DNA from: Rhodeus uyekii
Lineage: Eukaryota; Chordata; Actinopteri; Cypriniformes; Acheilognathidae
Direction: 5' to 3'
Length of the DNA stretch: 64,000 nucleotides
NCBI GenBank assembly: GCA_037043235.1
Contig: JAWRVZ010000287.1
Coordinates: 496,001-560,000 of the forward strand
Notes under the pieces: model-generated
Told to the model about the DNA's origin: nothing
Seen by the model: only the letters and a program-made list of their open reading frames with translations
Databases searched by the model: none
Shown: positions 37,911 to 48,368 of the stretch, one piece after another
Layout of the letters: each line of letters opens with the position of its first letter
Numbering within the stretch: the stretch's first letter is position 1
Program-made: the position numbers and the translations under genes

Positions 37911-38737
37911 CTGTTTCCTCTTCAAAAAGGCGTAAAAAATCGTAAAAAAAGAGAGAGCCAAGTACTCCATGTGTACAGGTCCTCAGTATGCAGGTCTTTG
38001 CCAAGTTCAATCGTGAGGCCTTTGTAGCATGGACATACACATACAAGAGATCCATTTAAGCATACACGGTAAAACCACTCCACTTGATCCAGCTGAATTT
38101 TAAACTTTGGTCCTTTCGTTGCGGAAATTTGTAACTGCATTATTTGGGAAACTTGAGATTAAATGCAGAGTGAACTTTTCCGGTCTATGCTTGTTGAAAA
38201 ACAGCCAAAACGGCAGACTGCTCAGAGCTTATTAAACGGTGACCAAGGGCTGTTTTTAGGCGAACGTGACGACCAGTAGACTACAGAAATTTCAAGACGT
38301 GTTCCTTTCGCTTTTTCGAAAGAAAGGTTTATTCCATAATATGGCCAGAGTGACCCATCTTTGTACATTCCAAAAACATGGTAATTTAAGCAAGTACAGT
38401 GACAACCAAACCACTTGATATGGGCTGAGTTTTGAACTTTGGACCTTCGTTGCATAAAGGGAACTTTGTAACCGCTAAGTTTAGGAAAGTTGAGATTCAG
38501 TGTGATCTTTTCTGGTCTATGCTTGCTGAAAAGCAACCAAATCGATAAACTGCTCAGTCGTCATAAAATAGGAAAATAGTGGCAAAGCAACCATTTTTAC
38601 AGACTCTGCAGGAAACCTCACTGTATGTTTTACTTTTGTGCTGTATCGAAGAGTTTAGAGAGCAAATTGGCCTGAAAGTGTGCTGACGTGCTCAGTAGAT
38701 GTCGACTTATTGAAGGTTTTTTGCTAAAAGAAACCAT

Positions 38738-38810
38738 TGTTTCTGCCCAGTTTCGAACTGGGGACCTTTCGCGTGTGAGGCGAACGTGATAGCCACTACA
38801 CTACAGAAAC
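38738..38810 (-). tRNA. tRNA-Val(CAC), unit 3
   Basis: The gene body is identical to unit 1. The unit is 900 bp away because 7 bp (CCTCTGC in the neighbouring units) are missing upstream near 38341. Confidence 0.93.
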
Positions 38811-39644
38811 CTGTTTCCTCTTCAAAAAGGCGTAAAAAATCGTAAAAAAAGAGAGAAACAAGTACTCCATGTGTACAGGTCCTCAGTATGCAGGTCTTTG
38901 CCAAGTTCAATCGTGAGGCCTTTGTAGCATGGACATACACATACAAGAGACCCATTTAAGCATACACGGTAAAACCACTCCACTTGATCCAGCAGAATTT
39001 TAAACTTTGGTCCTTTTGTTGCGGAAATTTGTAACTGCATTATTTGGGAAACTTGAGATTAAATGCAGAGTGAACTTTTCCGGTCTATGCTTGTTGAAAA
39101 ACAGCCGAAACGGCAGACTGCTCAGAGCTTATTAAACGGTGACCAAGGGCTGTTTTTAGGCGAACGTGACGACCAGTAGACTACAGAAATTTCAAGATGT
39201 GTTCCGTTCGCTTTTTCGAAAGAAAGGCTTATTCCATAATATCCTCTGCGGCCAGAGTGACCCATCTTTGTACATTCCAAAAACATGCTAATTTAAGCAA
39301 GTACAGTGACAACTAAACCACTTGATATGGGCTGAGTTTTGAACTTTGGACCTTCGTTGCATAAAGGGAACTTTGTAACCGCTAAGTTTAGGAAAGTTGA
39401 GATTCAGTGTGATCTTTTCTGGTCTATGCTTGCTGAAAAGCAACCAAATCGATAAACTGCTCAGTGGTCATAAAATAGGAAAATAGTGGCAAAGCAACCA
39501 TTTTTACAGACTCTGCAGGAAACCTCACTGTATGTTTTACTTTTGTGCTGTATCGAAGAGTTTAGAGCGCAAATTGGCCTGAAAGTGTGCTGACGTGCTC
39601 AGTAGATGTCGACTTATTGAAGGTTTTTTGCTAAAAGAAACCAT

Positions 39645-39717
39645 TGTTTCTGCCCAGTTTCGAACTGGGGACCTTTCGCGTGTGAGGCGAACGTGATAGC
39701 CACTACACTACAGAAAC
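39645..39717 (-). tRNA. tRNA-Val(CAC), unit 4
   Basis: The gene body is identical to unit 1, with a 907-bp spacing. Confidence 0.93.
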
Positions 39718-40500
39718 CTGTTTCCTCTTCAAAAAGGCGTAAAAAATCGTAAAAAAAGAGAGAGCCAAGTACTCCATGTGTACAGGTCCTCAGTATGCAG
39801 GTCTTTGCCAGGTTCAATCGTGAGGCCTTTGTAGCATGGACATACACATACAAGAGACCCATTTAAGCATACACGGTAAAACCACTCCACTTGATCCAGC
39901 TGAATTTTTAACTTTGGTCCTTTCGTTGCGGAAATTTGTCTATGCTTGTTGAAAAACAGCCGAAACGGCAGACTGCTCAGAGCTTATTAAACGGTGACCA
40001 AGGGCTGTTTTTAGGCGAACGTGACGACCAGTAGACTACAGAAATTTCAAGATGTGTTCCTTTATCTTCTTCGAAAGAAAGGCTTATTCCATAATATCCT
40101 CTGCGGCCAGAGTGACCCATCTTTGTACATTCCAAAAACATGCTAATTTAAGCAAGTACAGTGACAACCAAACCACTTGATATGGGCTGAGTTTTGAACT
40201 TTGGACCTTCGTTTCATAAAGGGAACTTTGTAACCGCTAAGTTTAGGAAAGTTGAGATTCAGTGTGATCTTTTCTGGTCTATGCTTGCTGAAAAGCAACC
40301 AAATCGATAAACTGCTCAGTGCTCATAAAATAGGAAAATAGTGGCAAAGCAACCATTTTTACAGACTCTGCAGGAAACCTCACTGTATGTTTTACTTTTG
40401 TGCTGTATCGAAGAGTTTAGAGCGCAAATTGGCCTGAAAGTGTGCTGACGTGCTCAGTAGATGTCGACTTATTGAAGGTTTTTTGCTAAAAGAACCCCAT

Positions 40501-40573
40501 TGTTTCTGCCCAGTTTCGAACTGGGGACCTTTCGCGTGTGAGGCGAACGTGATAGCCACTACACTACAGAAAC
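40501..40573 (-). tRNA. tRNA-Val(CAC), unit 5
   Basis: The gene body is identical. The 5' flank has lost CC next to the gene (CAGAAACTG instead of CAGAAACCTG on the + strand). The 3' trailer is 1 nt longer before the TTTT terminator at 40488-40491. The unit is in the 856-bp form. Confidence 0.92.
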
Positions 40574-41169
40574 TGTTTCCTCTTCAAAAAGGCGTAAAAA
40601 ATCGTAAAAAAAGAGAGAGCCAAGTACTCCATGTGTACAGGTCCTCAGTATGCAGGTCTTTGCCAAGTTCAATCGTGAGGCCTTTGTAGCATGGACATCC
40701 ACATACCAGAGATCCATTTAAGCACACACGGTAAAACCACTCCACTTGATCCAGCTGAATTTTTAACTTTGGTCCTTTCGTTGCGGAAATTTGTCTATGC
40801 TTGTTGAAAAACAGCCGAAACGGCAGACTGCTCAGAGCTTATTAAACGGTGACCAAGGGCTGTTTTTAGGCGAACGTGACGACCAGTAGACTACAGAAAT
40901 TTCAAGATGTGTTCCTTTATCTTCTTCGAAAGAAAGGCTTATTCCATAATATCCTCTGCGGCCAGAGTGACCCATCTTTGTACATTCCAAAAACATGCTA
41001 ATTTAAGCAAGTACAGTGACAACCAAACCACTTGATATGGGATGAGTTTTGAACTTTGGACCTTCGTTGCATAAAGGGAACTTTGTAACCGCTAAGTTTA
41101 GGAAAGTTGAGATTCAGTGTGATCTTTTCTGGTCTATGCTTGCTGAAAAGCAACCAAATCGATAAACTG

Positions 41170-41199
41170 CCACTATTTTTCTGTTTTATGACCACTGAG
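41170..41199. other. 30-bp microinversion in valine unit 6
   Basis: Where other units read CTCAGTGGTCATAAAATAGG onward to AAAATAGTGG, unit 6 reads CCACTATTTTTCTGTTTTAT onward to GACCACTGAG. This is the reverse complement with two mismatches, between unchanged flanks (GATAAACTG and CAAAGCAACC). Confidence 0.85.
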
Positions 41200-41356
41200 C
41201 AAAGCAACCATTTTTACAGACTCTGCAGGAAACCTCACTGTATGTTTTACTCTTGTGTTCTGTATCGAAGAGTTTAGAGCGCAAATTGGCCTGAAAGTGT
41301 GCTGACGTGCTCAGTAGATGTCGACTTATTGAAGGTTTTTTGCTAAAAGAACCCAT

Positions 41357-41429
41357 TGTTTCTGCCCAGTTTCGAACTGGGGACCTTTCGCGTGTGAGGC
41401 GAACGTGATAGCCACTACACTACAGAAAC
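41357..41429 (-). tRNA. tRNA-Val(CAC), unit 6
   Basis: The gene body is identical to the other five. The TTTT terminator is retained 3' of the gene. It is the last complete copy. Confidence 0.92.
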
Positions 41430-41707
41430 CTGTTTCCTATTCAAAAAGGCGTAAAAAATCGTAAAAAAAGAGAGAGCCAAGTACTCCATGTGTACAGGTC
41501 CTCAGTATGCAGGTCTTTGCCAAGTTCAATCGTGAGGCATTTGTAGCATGGACATCCACATACCAGAGATCCATTTAAGCATACACGGTAAAACCACTCC
41601 ACTTGATCCAGCTGAATTTTTAACTTTGGTCCTTTCGTTGCGGAAATTTGTCTATGCTTGTTGAAAAACAGCCGAAACGGCAGACTGCTCAGAGCTTATT
41701 AAACGGT

Positions 41708-41921
41708 GCCACCTTCTTCAGGCCCCACCTTCTTGGATCTGCTCAATCCCTGAGGCTGAATGGGAATTTGAAATTCCCGCCAAAACCTCCGTGCCCGCCT
41801 CCTGATTTGATTCTCCACAAAGGTTGCACCGTCTGCCATTGGTACAATCGTCAAAACTGTATCCAACTTCTTTACACTTCCCACATACTAATTCTTGGCA
41901 TGCCTCAGCCAGATGCCCAAG
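41708..41921 (-). pseudogene. Tx1-type LINE ORF1 fragment with zinc knuckles
   Basis: The - strand frame encodes LGHLAEACQ, then CGKCKEVGYSFDDC and CNLCGES. These are retroviral-type zinc knuckles in the C-x2-C-x4-H-x4-C style of Tx1-clade ORF1 proteins (compare the fuller ORF1 at 62232-63790), with F in place of the histidine in the second one. It is wedged between the broken valine unit and the 3' end of the CR1/Rex1-like LINE, and both ends are truncated. Confidence 0.65.
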
Positions 41922-41946
41922 TTTAGTCAAAGTCAGTCAAAGTCAG
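41922..41946 (-). repeat. 3'-terminal tandem repeat of the CR1/Rex1-like LINE
   Basis: AGTCAAAGTC is repeated in tandem on the + strand, so the LINE transcript ends in repeats of GACTTTGACT. Tails of this kind are known for CR1-clade elements. Confidence 0.6.
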
Positions 41947-42307
41947 CTTTATTGTCAATTTTGCAATATATACAGTGCATACATATAGAGAATTGAAATT
42001 CCGTTACTCTCAGACCCAAGGCGAATACTGTTAACAACAACAATAATTTAATAGTAACAGTAACAACAACAACAACAACAGAAGATGAAGATAAAATACA
42101 ATAAAATTAAACTAGATGGATAAAGTGAGTTATGGAGGTAAAGTGGCGATGGCAAATAGTGCAAACAATAGTAAATAGTAATAGTGCAATTACAAATTAA
42201 GGCAGTGCAAATGTAATAGGAGAGAAATGCAAGGACAACATAATGAGGTGGATGAATAAGAGAATAACTGATGGTGGGTAGGGGGTGGGGGGGGGGGGAT
42301 TCAGAGA

Positions 42308-45085
42308 TCAGGTCCTTGGTGCAGAAGAGGGGAGAGGTGGCAGAGTCGGGAGAGAGTTCAATGCCCTGACAGCTTGGGGTATGAAGCTGTCCTTCAGTCT
42401 GTTGGTCCGTGCCTGGAGACTGCGTAGTCTCCTCCCTGATGGCAGCAGACTGAAGAGGCTGTGGGATGGGTGGGTGGGGTCCCTAGCAATAGCAAGGGCT
42501 TTTCGGGAGAGGCGGGTGTTATAGATGTCCTGGAGGGGTGGGAGAGAGACACCAACGATCTTCTCAGCTGCTCTCACTATGCGCTGCAGTGCCTTGCGGC
42601 AGGATGCGTTGCAGGCGCCGTACCACACAGTGATGCAGCTGGTCAGAATGCTCTCGATGGTGCCTCTGTAGAAGGTGCGCATGATGGGGGCTGAGGCTCC
42701 GGCTCTTCTCAGCTTACGGAGGAAGTATAGTCGCTGCTGCGATTTCTTAATCAGTGCTGTGGTGTTGGTGGTCCAGGAGAGGTCTTCCGTGATATGAACA
42801 CCCAGAAATTTGGTACTCCTCACCCTTTCCACGGTCGCACCGTTGATAGTCAGAGGAGCATGCTGGGTGTGCATTCTTCTGAAGTCAACAACAATCTCCT
42901 TCGTCTTCTTCACGTTCAGAGAGAGATTGTTGTCGCCGCACCACCTGGCCAGGCGGCTCACCTCACTCCTGAAGTTTGTCTCATCGCCGTTGCTAATGAG
43001 ACCAACTACAGTCGTGTCGTCCGCAAATTTGATTATTAAATTGCTGTTGTGTGTGGGTGTGCAGTCGTGTGTAAGCAGAGTGAAGAGGAGTGGGCTCAAC
43101 ACACAACCCTGAGGGGTTCCAGTGTTCATGATGATGGTGCTGGAAGTGTTGCTGCCGACCCGTACTGCCTGAGGTCTTCCTGTCAGGAAGTCCAGCAACC
43201 AGTTGCACAGTGAAGTGCTGAGTCCCAGCTGAGACAGTTTGTGAGTGAGCTGTTGGGGGATGATTGTATTGAATGCTGAACTAAAGTCTATGAACAGCAT
43301 TCTGACATAAGTGTCTTTATTGTCCAGGTGCGTGAGTGCTGAGTGGATGGCAGTGGTGATGGCATCATCGGTCGAGCGTTTTGACCGGTATGCAAATTGG
43401 TAGGGGTCCAGGGAGGGGGGGAGGACAGATTTAATGTGGTGCATGACTAGCCGCTCAAAGCACTTCATAAGGATGGGGGTAAGTGCGACTGGGCGGTAGT
43501 CATTGAAGCAGGATGGAGATGAATTCTTTGGGACTGGAATGATGGTGGTCGCTTTGAAGCAGGTGGGGACAACAGCTTGACTCAGTGAGATGTTGAAGAT
43601 GTCTGTGAAGACATCGGTGAGTTCCTCTGCACAGTCCCTCAATACACGTCCAGGAATGTTGTCAGGACCTGGAGCTTTGCGTGCGTTGACCCTGCTGAGG
43701 GATCTTCTCACGCTGTCCCTGGGCAGTGACAACATCTGGTCATCGGTAGGAGGTGGTGACTTCTGTGCAGTGGTGCTGTTGTGTGCTTCAAAGCGAGCGA
43801 AGAAAGTGTTCAGCTCATTTAGAAGGGGTGTGGAGCTGTCACACGTCCGTGCAGGGGGTTTGTAGTCCGTGAGGGTCTGAATCCCCTGCCACAGGCTCCT
43901 TGCGTCTCTGCTGTCGCTGAAACGATGGGCTATCCTCCTGGAGTACTGTCTCTTAGCCTTCCTGATGCCATGTGACAGGTTGGCCCTTGCTGTCCTCAGG
44001 CCCACCTCATCTCCAGCTCTGAAGGCAGCGTTACGCGTCTTCAGAAGTCTGTAGACATTCCCTGTCAGCCATGGTTTTTGGTTGGGCCAGATGGTGATGG
44101 ACTTAGTGACTGTTACATCCTCAATGCACTTGGTGATGTAAGAAGTAACAGTCTCTGAGTACTCCTGGAGGTCTGTGGTGTTATTGTAAGTTGCAGCTTG
44201 TTTGAACATGTCCCAGTCAGTGGTGTCAAAGCAGTCTTGAAGAGCCTCTGATGACCCATCAGGCCAGACTTGAATCTGCTTCAGGACTGGTTTGGTGACT
44301 TTCACAAGTGGTCTGTATGCTGGCATTAGCATAACAGTGATGTGATCTGAAGCACCAATGTGGGGGAGGGGGAGGGCTTTGTAAGCACCTCTCTGTGTGG
44401 TATATACAAAGTCCAGAGTATTATTTCCACGTGTAGGAAAGTCAATGTGCTGATGAACTTTTGGAAACACACTCTTTAAGTCCGCATGATTGAAATCCCC
44501 AGCCAAGATGAGAAAAGCATCCGGGTGGGCTGTCTGCTGATCACTGATGTGTTTATACAGATCATTAAGTGCCTCACTCCTTTTGTTGTTGTTGGAGCTG
44601 GGGGGATGTATACAGCAACAAGTATAATAGCTGTATATTCCCGCGGCAGATAAAACGGCCGACACTTAATAATCATAAACTCCACCAGGGGTGAGCAGTG
44701 TTTGCAGACCACAACAGCATCGCGGCACCACGCATCATTGGTGTAAACACAGAGTCCGCCGCCGCGGGTCTTACCTCCCTCGACGAGCACTCTGTCCGCG
44801 CGATGGCATGTAAGCCGATCGAGCTGAATGGCGCTGTCCGGAACGCTGCTGTTGAGCCATGTTTCCGTGAATACAAAAACACAACAGTCTTTAACAGTCT
44901 TCTGAGTGGAGCAAAGAAGACGAAGATCATCCAGTTTATTGTCCAACGAGCGAACATTAGCCAAAATGATGGTGGGAATAGCAGGCTTGTATGGGTTAGC
45001 CGCTAGTCTGACACGAATGCCTCCGCGCTTCCCCCTTTTCTGTCTCCTCTCACCCCGTTTGTGGCGCTTCCACTGCGGGAGAGGT
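42308..45085 (-). pseudogene. endonuclease-reverse transcriptase ORF of the CR1/Rex1-like LINE (one frameshift)
   Basis: The downstream frame (42308-44665, 785 codons) contains the endonuclease motifs AGDFN (about residue 55) and ASDH (105). The reverse transcriptase blocks follow: KAPGPDNIPG (330), FIDFSSAF (458, first catalytic Asp), GTPQGCVLSPLLF (516), FADD (547, catalytic Asp pair) and TKFLGVHI (618). The upstream frame (to about 45085) carries the start of the endonuclease, ANVRSLDNKLDDL and FTETWLN. The two frames join at a G-run (44600-44605), and a 1-bp length change there accounts for the shift. No other disabling lesion was noticed, so this is a young copy. An in-frame TGA about 80 codons further upstream bounds the 5' part. 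Confidence 0.88.
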
Positions 45086-45638
45086 CAGAGGGCCAGATAT
45101 GTTGAATGAAGACCAGGGGTCAGAAGTGCAGTCGATAGAAGAAGTTTTAGTGACGTTTAGTCGGCAGTTTCATCAGCAGAAGCCAGCTACAGGTCTCACA
45201 AGGAGTTCGTAGGCCGCCCCACATACAATAACATTGTTACGGCAATTATACTCTAACAGAGGGTGCTAACTACGTCAATGATGACGTTTAAACGATTCCG
45301 ATTGGCTAAGAAAGAAAGAAAGATAAACACAACTAGCAATTTTCCACACAAGAGCAGACAGTCTGAAGCATATCTTCGTTGATCACGTGGTTGACGGGTT
45401 CGTGACGTAGCTTGTCGAGAACAACAAGTTATTCCGTCTCCTGATGGTGCCAGTTAATCACCTCACCAAAACAGACCATATTAACGCGCACACACAGATA
45501 CACCGCTTCTCCCGGGCTGAACTCGGCTCAGGCTCCAACTACCAACAGAAACTTCCCAAAACGTTCTGATAACACTTTCTATCTGAGGCGTGCAGACAAT
45601 ATTCATCCTTACTCGATGGATAAGTAAAAATCAAATAA
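45086..45638. other. intergenic; LINE 5' flank, nothing identified
   Basis: It may include the LINE 5' UTR. No tRNA, snRNA or convincing open frame was seen. A short (AGAA)n run lies near 45310. Confidence 0.4.
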
Positions 45639-46007
45639 TATATATACACAAGCGGCAATGGATTTCCGAATCGCCCCTACACTGCAAAGCCAACTCCCTG
45701 TCGTTGCAAATACGGAAGAGCTATCGCCTCCAACAGCAAAGATTGCTTTACAAGTAGTCTTCCCGATCACCTTCATCTACTCGGCATCCCAGAAAGCCTA
45801 GAAGACCTTGACGTTGCGACAGAAACTATTGAATCTCTCTTCTCCCGGCACTTTAGACACAGCCGCTCCTTTGCGGATTTAGACCGTGTCGCAGCACTGA
45901 GACTCCTCTCGTCCTCCTCAAATGTCGTCTTTGCTCAAAAAAAGAGAGAGAGAAAGGAGCCTCAGGTTCAGACATCCCAACCAGCGAACAGCGCAACCTG
46001 CTTTTAA
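45639..46007 (+). CDS. unrecognised open frame, 122 codons without ATG
   Basis: After a TAA at 45636 the frame stays open to TAA at 46005-46007. The translation has a Cys-containing start (PCRCKYGRAIAS), then HLLGIPESLEDLDVATETIE and SLFSRHFRHSRSFADLDRVA, ending in a charged KKRERKEP tail. The composition looks protein-like, with acidic and leucine-rich segments, but there is no in-frame ATG. It could be an exon or retrogene fragment. I do not recognise a family. The stop overlaps the 3' box of the U1 copy on the other strand. Confidence 0.3.
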   Translation, partial: YIYTSGNGFPNRPYTAKPTPCRCKYGRAIASNSKDCFTSSLPDHLHLLGIPESLEDLDVATETIESLFSRHFRHSRSFADLDRVAALRLLSSSSNVVFAQKKRERKEPQVQTSQPANSATCF

Positions 46008-46009
46008 CC
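45995..46009 (-). promoter_or_regulatory. snRNA 3' box-like element after the U1 copy
   Basis: On the - strand GGTTAAAAGCAGG lies about 10 nt past the U1-like 3' end. It fits the vertebrate snRNA 3'-processing box (GTTT, spacer, AAA, purine, then AGA) loosely. A near-identical motif follows the U2 copy. Confidence 0.55.
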
Positions 46010-46018
46010 ACTACGTCA

Positions 46019-46140
46019 AGGGGAGAGCGCGAACGCAGTCCCCCACTACCATAAGTTATGCAGTCGAGATTCCCACGTTTGGGAGCCGAGCCTCGCCCTG
46101 AGTGAACCACCTTCCTGATCATGATTTCTCAGGTGAGTAT
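46019..46140 (-). ncRNA. U1 snRNA-like copy, internally deleted
   Basis: On the - strand it begins ATACTCACCTG, matching the U1 5' end except for U6 to C. It continues with CATGATCAGGAAGGTGGTT and CAGGGCGAGGC (stem-loop I region). It then jumps, losing the stem-loop II region, to CCCAAACGTGGGA (stem-loop III), CTCGACTGCATAAC, a weakened Sm site (ACTTATGG for ATTTGTGG), and the stem-loop IV sequence GTAGTGGGGGACTGCG. The length is about 122 nt against 164 for U1. The deletions and damaged Sm site make a pseudogene likely, although the 3' box remains. Confidence 0.88.
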
Positions 46141-46746
46141 GAATCCCCAGGCCTCCGGTCGGGGGCGCTCTATCCCTTGTCGCCACCCGCATCAACGGCG
46201 ACCCTCCTCTTCTTCTCCCCCAAGCAACCTTCCATCGCTTGACTGCGCGACCATCAGTTGAATCAGGTGTCCCTAATCAAACCCACCTGACTGAACTCAT
46301 CAGCTTCTGAGCGGTGCTGTGACAGAGGCTCAAGTCTCCTCCTCGCTACCCGTCTCTGTTGACTTCCTGGCTCCTCGCGTGTTCTCCCACCCGTCCCGTC
46401 ATTAGTCGCCTCATTGGTCTTGTCAGCTGCGCCTTGTTACCTCATCTGCCCATGCTCATTTCTGCCCTGTGTTTTCATTGTGTCGTCGTCTGTCATCATC
46501 TATGGCAGTTCCTGGAGGCACACCGACACTACAGGTCAACTCGTCAGCTTGTTATTAGAGACTCCCAAGAGCAGAAAATCAATGGGACAGATAAAGGACA
46601 CATGCGAAATGCGTACTGTCGGGTTGGGAAACACTGGTCTATGGTATGTCGTGTTCTTTTCTTCCGCTCCCGTCCGGTTTGCTGTTTTGGAACATTTCGC
46701 ACAATACGTGCCCTTTCTTGTTGCTGTAGAAAGTGGGTTTCTTTCC
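46141..46746. other. intergenic; no gene recognised
   Basis: This is U1 upstream flank and unique-looking sequence. Two overlapping + strand frames of 130-166 codons occupy 46359-46859, but they run into the L2 3' UTR, so they are unlikely to be genes. No convincing snRNA proximal element was found at the expected distance upstream of the U1 copy. Confidence 0.4.
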
Positions 46747-46752
46747 TTACTA
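46747..46752. repeat. possible target-site duplication of the L2 LINE (left)
   Basis: TTACTA immediately precedes the L2 3' tail and recurs at 48363-48368, just beyond its truncated 5' end. Six bases could match by chance. Confidence 0.4.
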
Positions 46753-48362
46753 GTCAAGTCAAGTCAAGTCACCTTTATTTATATAGCGCTTTTTACAATG
46801 TAGATTGTTTCAAAGCAGCTTTACAGGAAAAACAATATAAACAAAGTTTGTTTGGCTGAACAGAAGCCCCAAAAGAGCAGGCGAATCAATACAATTGATG
46901 AATTTTAAGTGTTAAGTTTCCCCAACTGAGCAAGCCATAGGCGACAGCGGCAAGGAACCAAAACTCCGGCAGATGACGTAACGAATGAAGAATAGAATGG
47001 AGAAAAAACCTTGGGAGAAACCAGGCTCAGTCGGGGGACCAGTTCTCCTCTGGCCAAAGCCAAACAGTACATGATTATTATATTGACAACAATTCAAGTC
47101 CAATATGAAGTCCAATTTGGTCCGGTTGGAGATGGGTTCATGATCGTCACAGGGGAGGGTCTAGTAGAGTCACGGTCTCCGCAGACACTTCAGGGTAGTG
47201 CTGTGCTCGTGTCCAGGTCCTTCATCTGATCTGGATACGGCCCGGATCCGGCTGACCATGGTAACCTCGGAATAAACAGAGAACAATATCAGCGTAGATG
47301 CCATTCTTCTTCTGATGTATCGAGTACATCAGGTGTTATGGGAATGTTCTCGGTTCCGGCTTATCTAAATTATGCAGCCTAACAATCATTTTACATGATT
47401 TGGATTAAAATGTATGTATAATGTGTTATGTGTATGCCAGGTTGAAAAGATGTGTTTTTAGTCTAGATTTAAACTGACAGAGTGTGTCTGCTTCCCGAAC
47501 TGTATTAGGAAGACTGTTCCAGAGTTTAGGAGCTAAATAGGAAAAGGATCGACCACCAGCAGTTGACTTTGATATTCTAGGTATTATAAGCTGGTCAGTA
47601 TTTTGGGATCGCAACAGACGTGAAGGACTATAATGTGTTAAGAGATCGCTCAAGTACTGGGGAGCTAAACCATTTAATGCTTTGTAAGTAATTAGCAAGA
47701 TTTTAAAATGTATTCGGTGATTAATAGGAAGCCAGTGCAGGTTTGACAGAACTGGGCTAATATGCTCATATTTCCTGGTTCTAGTAAGAACTCGAGCTGC
47801 TGCATTTTGGACCAGCTGGAATTTGTTTATTAAGCGTGCAGGGCAACCACCTAGTAGAGCATTACAATAATCTAGCCTTGAACTCATGAACGCATGAACT
47901 AACTTTTCCGCATTTGTCTTAGAGAGTATATGTCGTAATTTAGATATATTTTTAAGATGGAAGAATGCCGTTTTACAGATGCTAGAAACATGGCTTTCAA
48001 ATGAAAGATTGGTATCAAAGAGCACACCCAGGTTTCTAACTGACGACGAAGACTTGACAGAACAGCCATTGAGTGTTAGGCGGTAGTCTAGATTATTACG
48101 CGCTGAACTTTTTGGTCTAATAATTAGAATCTCTGTTTTTTCAGAATTAAGCAGTAGAAAGTTATTAGTCATCCATTTTTTTTATATCGGTTATGCATTC
48201 TGTTAATTTAGTGAATTTGTTTGTTTCATCCGGATGAGAAGAAATATAGAGCTGAGTATCATCAGCGTAACAATGAAAGCTAATGCCATGCTTCCTAATA
48301 ACTGCACCCAAAGGAAGCATGTACAGGGTGAAAAGCAATGGTCCTAACACTGAACCTTGAAG
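46753..48362 (-). mobile_element. 5'-truncated L2-clade LINE
   Basis: The + strand left end reads AGTCAAGTCAAGTCAAGTCA then CCTTTATTTATATAGCGC, a well-known fish L2-type 3' UTR with a 5-bp tandem tail. The coding part ends abruptly near 48360, inside the reverse transcriptase. TTACTA on both sides may be the target duplication. Confidence 0.85.
47426..48359 (-). pseudogene. L2 reverse transcriptase C-terminal half (frameshifted)
   Basis: The upstream piece has QGSVLGPLLF and CYADDTQLY (catalytic YADD). The downstream piece continues with LLNSEKTEILII, VRNLGVLFD, HAFMSSRLDYCNALL, LVQNAAARVLTRTRK and LHWLPINHRIHFKILL, ending FKSRLKTHLFNLAY, which is typical of L2-clade C-termini. The two pieces are joined at a run of eight T on the + strand (48176-48183), where a 1-bp insertion shifts the frame. 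The endonuclease and RT N-terminus are missing through 5' truncation. Confidence 0.88.
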
Positions 48363-48368
48363 TTACTA
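48363..48368. repeat. possible target-site duplication of the L2 LINE (right)
   Basis: It is the second TTACTA, partner of 46747-46752. Confidence 0.4.

Larger units (their letters stand above)
36323..41707. repeat. tandem array of six ~907/856-bp units carrying tRNA-Val(CAC)
   Basis: The landmark GGGAAACTTGAGATTAAATG recurs at 36331, 37239, 38146 and 39046 (periods 908, 907, 900). The last two units lack 51 bp between GCGGAAATTTG and TCTATGCTTG, giving 856-bp periods. Each unit has two related halves: GGAAACTTGAGATTAAATGC with TATGCTTGTTGAAAAACAGC, and GGAAAGTTGAGATTCAGTG with TATGCTTGCTGAAAAGCAAC. A partial seventh unit breaks off at CTTATTAAACGGTG near 41707. Open frames of 60-104 codons repeat with the unit and are not genes. 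Confidence 0.93.
41922..45085 (-). mobile_element. CR1/Rex1-like non-LTR retrotransposon
   Basis: The single coding frame has an apurinic-type endonuclease followed by reverse transcriptase, with no RNase H or integrase seen. This fits the Jockey-group CR1/Rex1 LINEs abundant in teleosts. On the - strand the 3' UTR (41947-42307) holds a CAA/TTG microsatellite and ends in two copies of GACTTTGACT, the short 3' tandem repeat expected of CR1-type tails rather than poly(A). The 5' end is not clear; coding similarity fades by about 45085. Confidence 0.85.

Noticed and set aside
36900..41207. Repeated 60-104 codon frames in the valine array
   Set aside because: They recur with the 907-bp unit, cover the tRNA genes and their degraded copies, and have no homology that I recognise.
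46359..46859. 166-codon + strand frame as a gene
   Set aside because: It runs into the 3' UTR of the L2 element and overlaps another frame of similar length; no recognisable motif.
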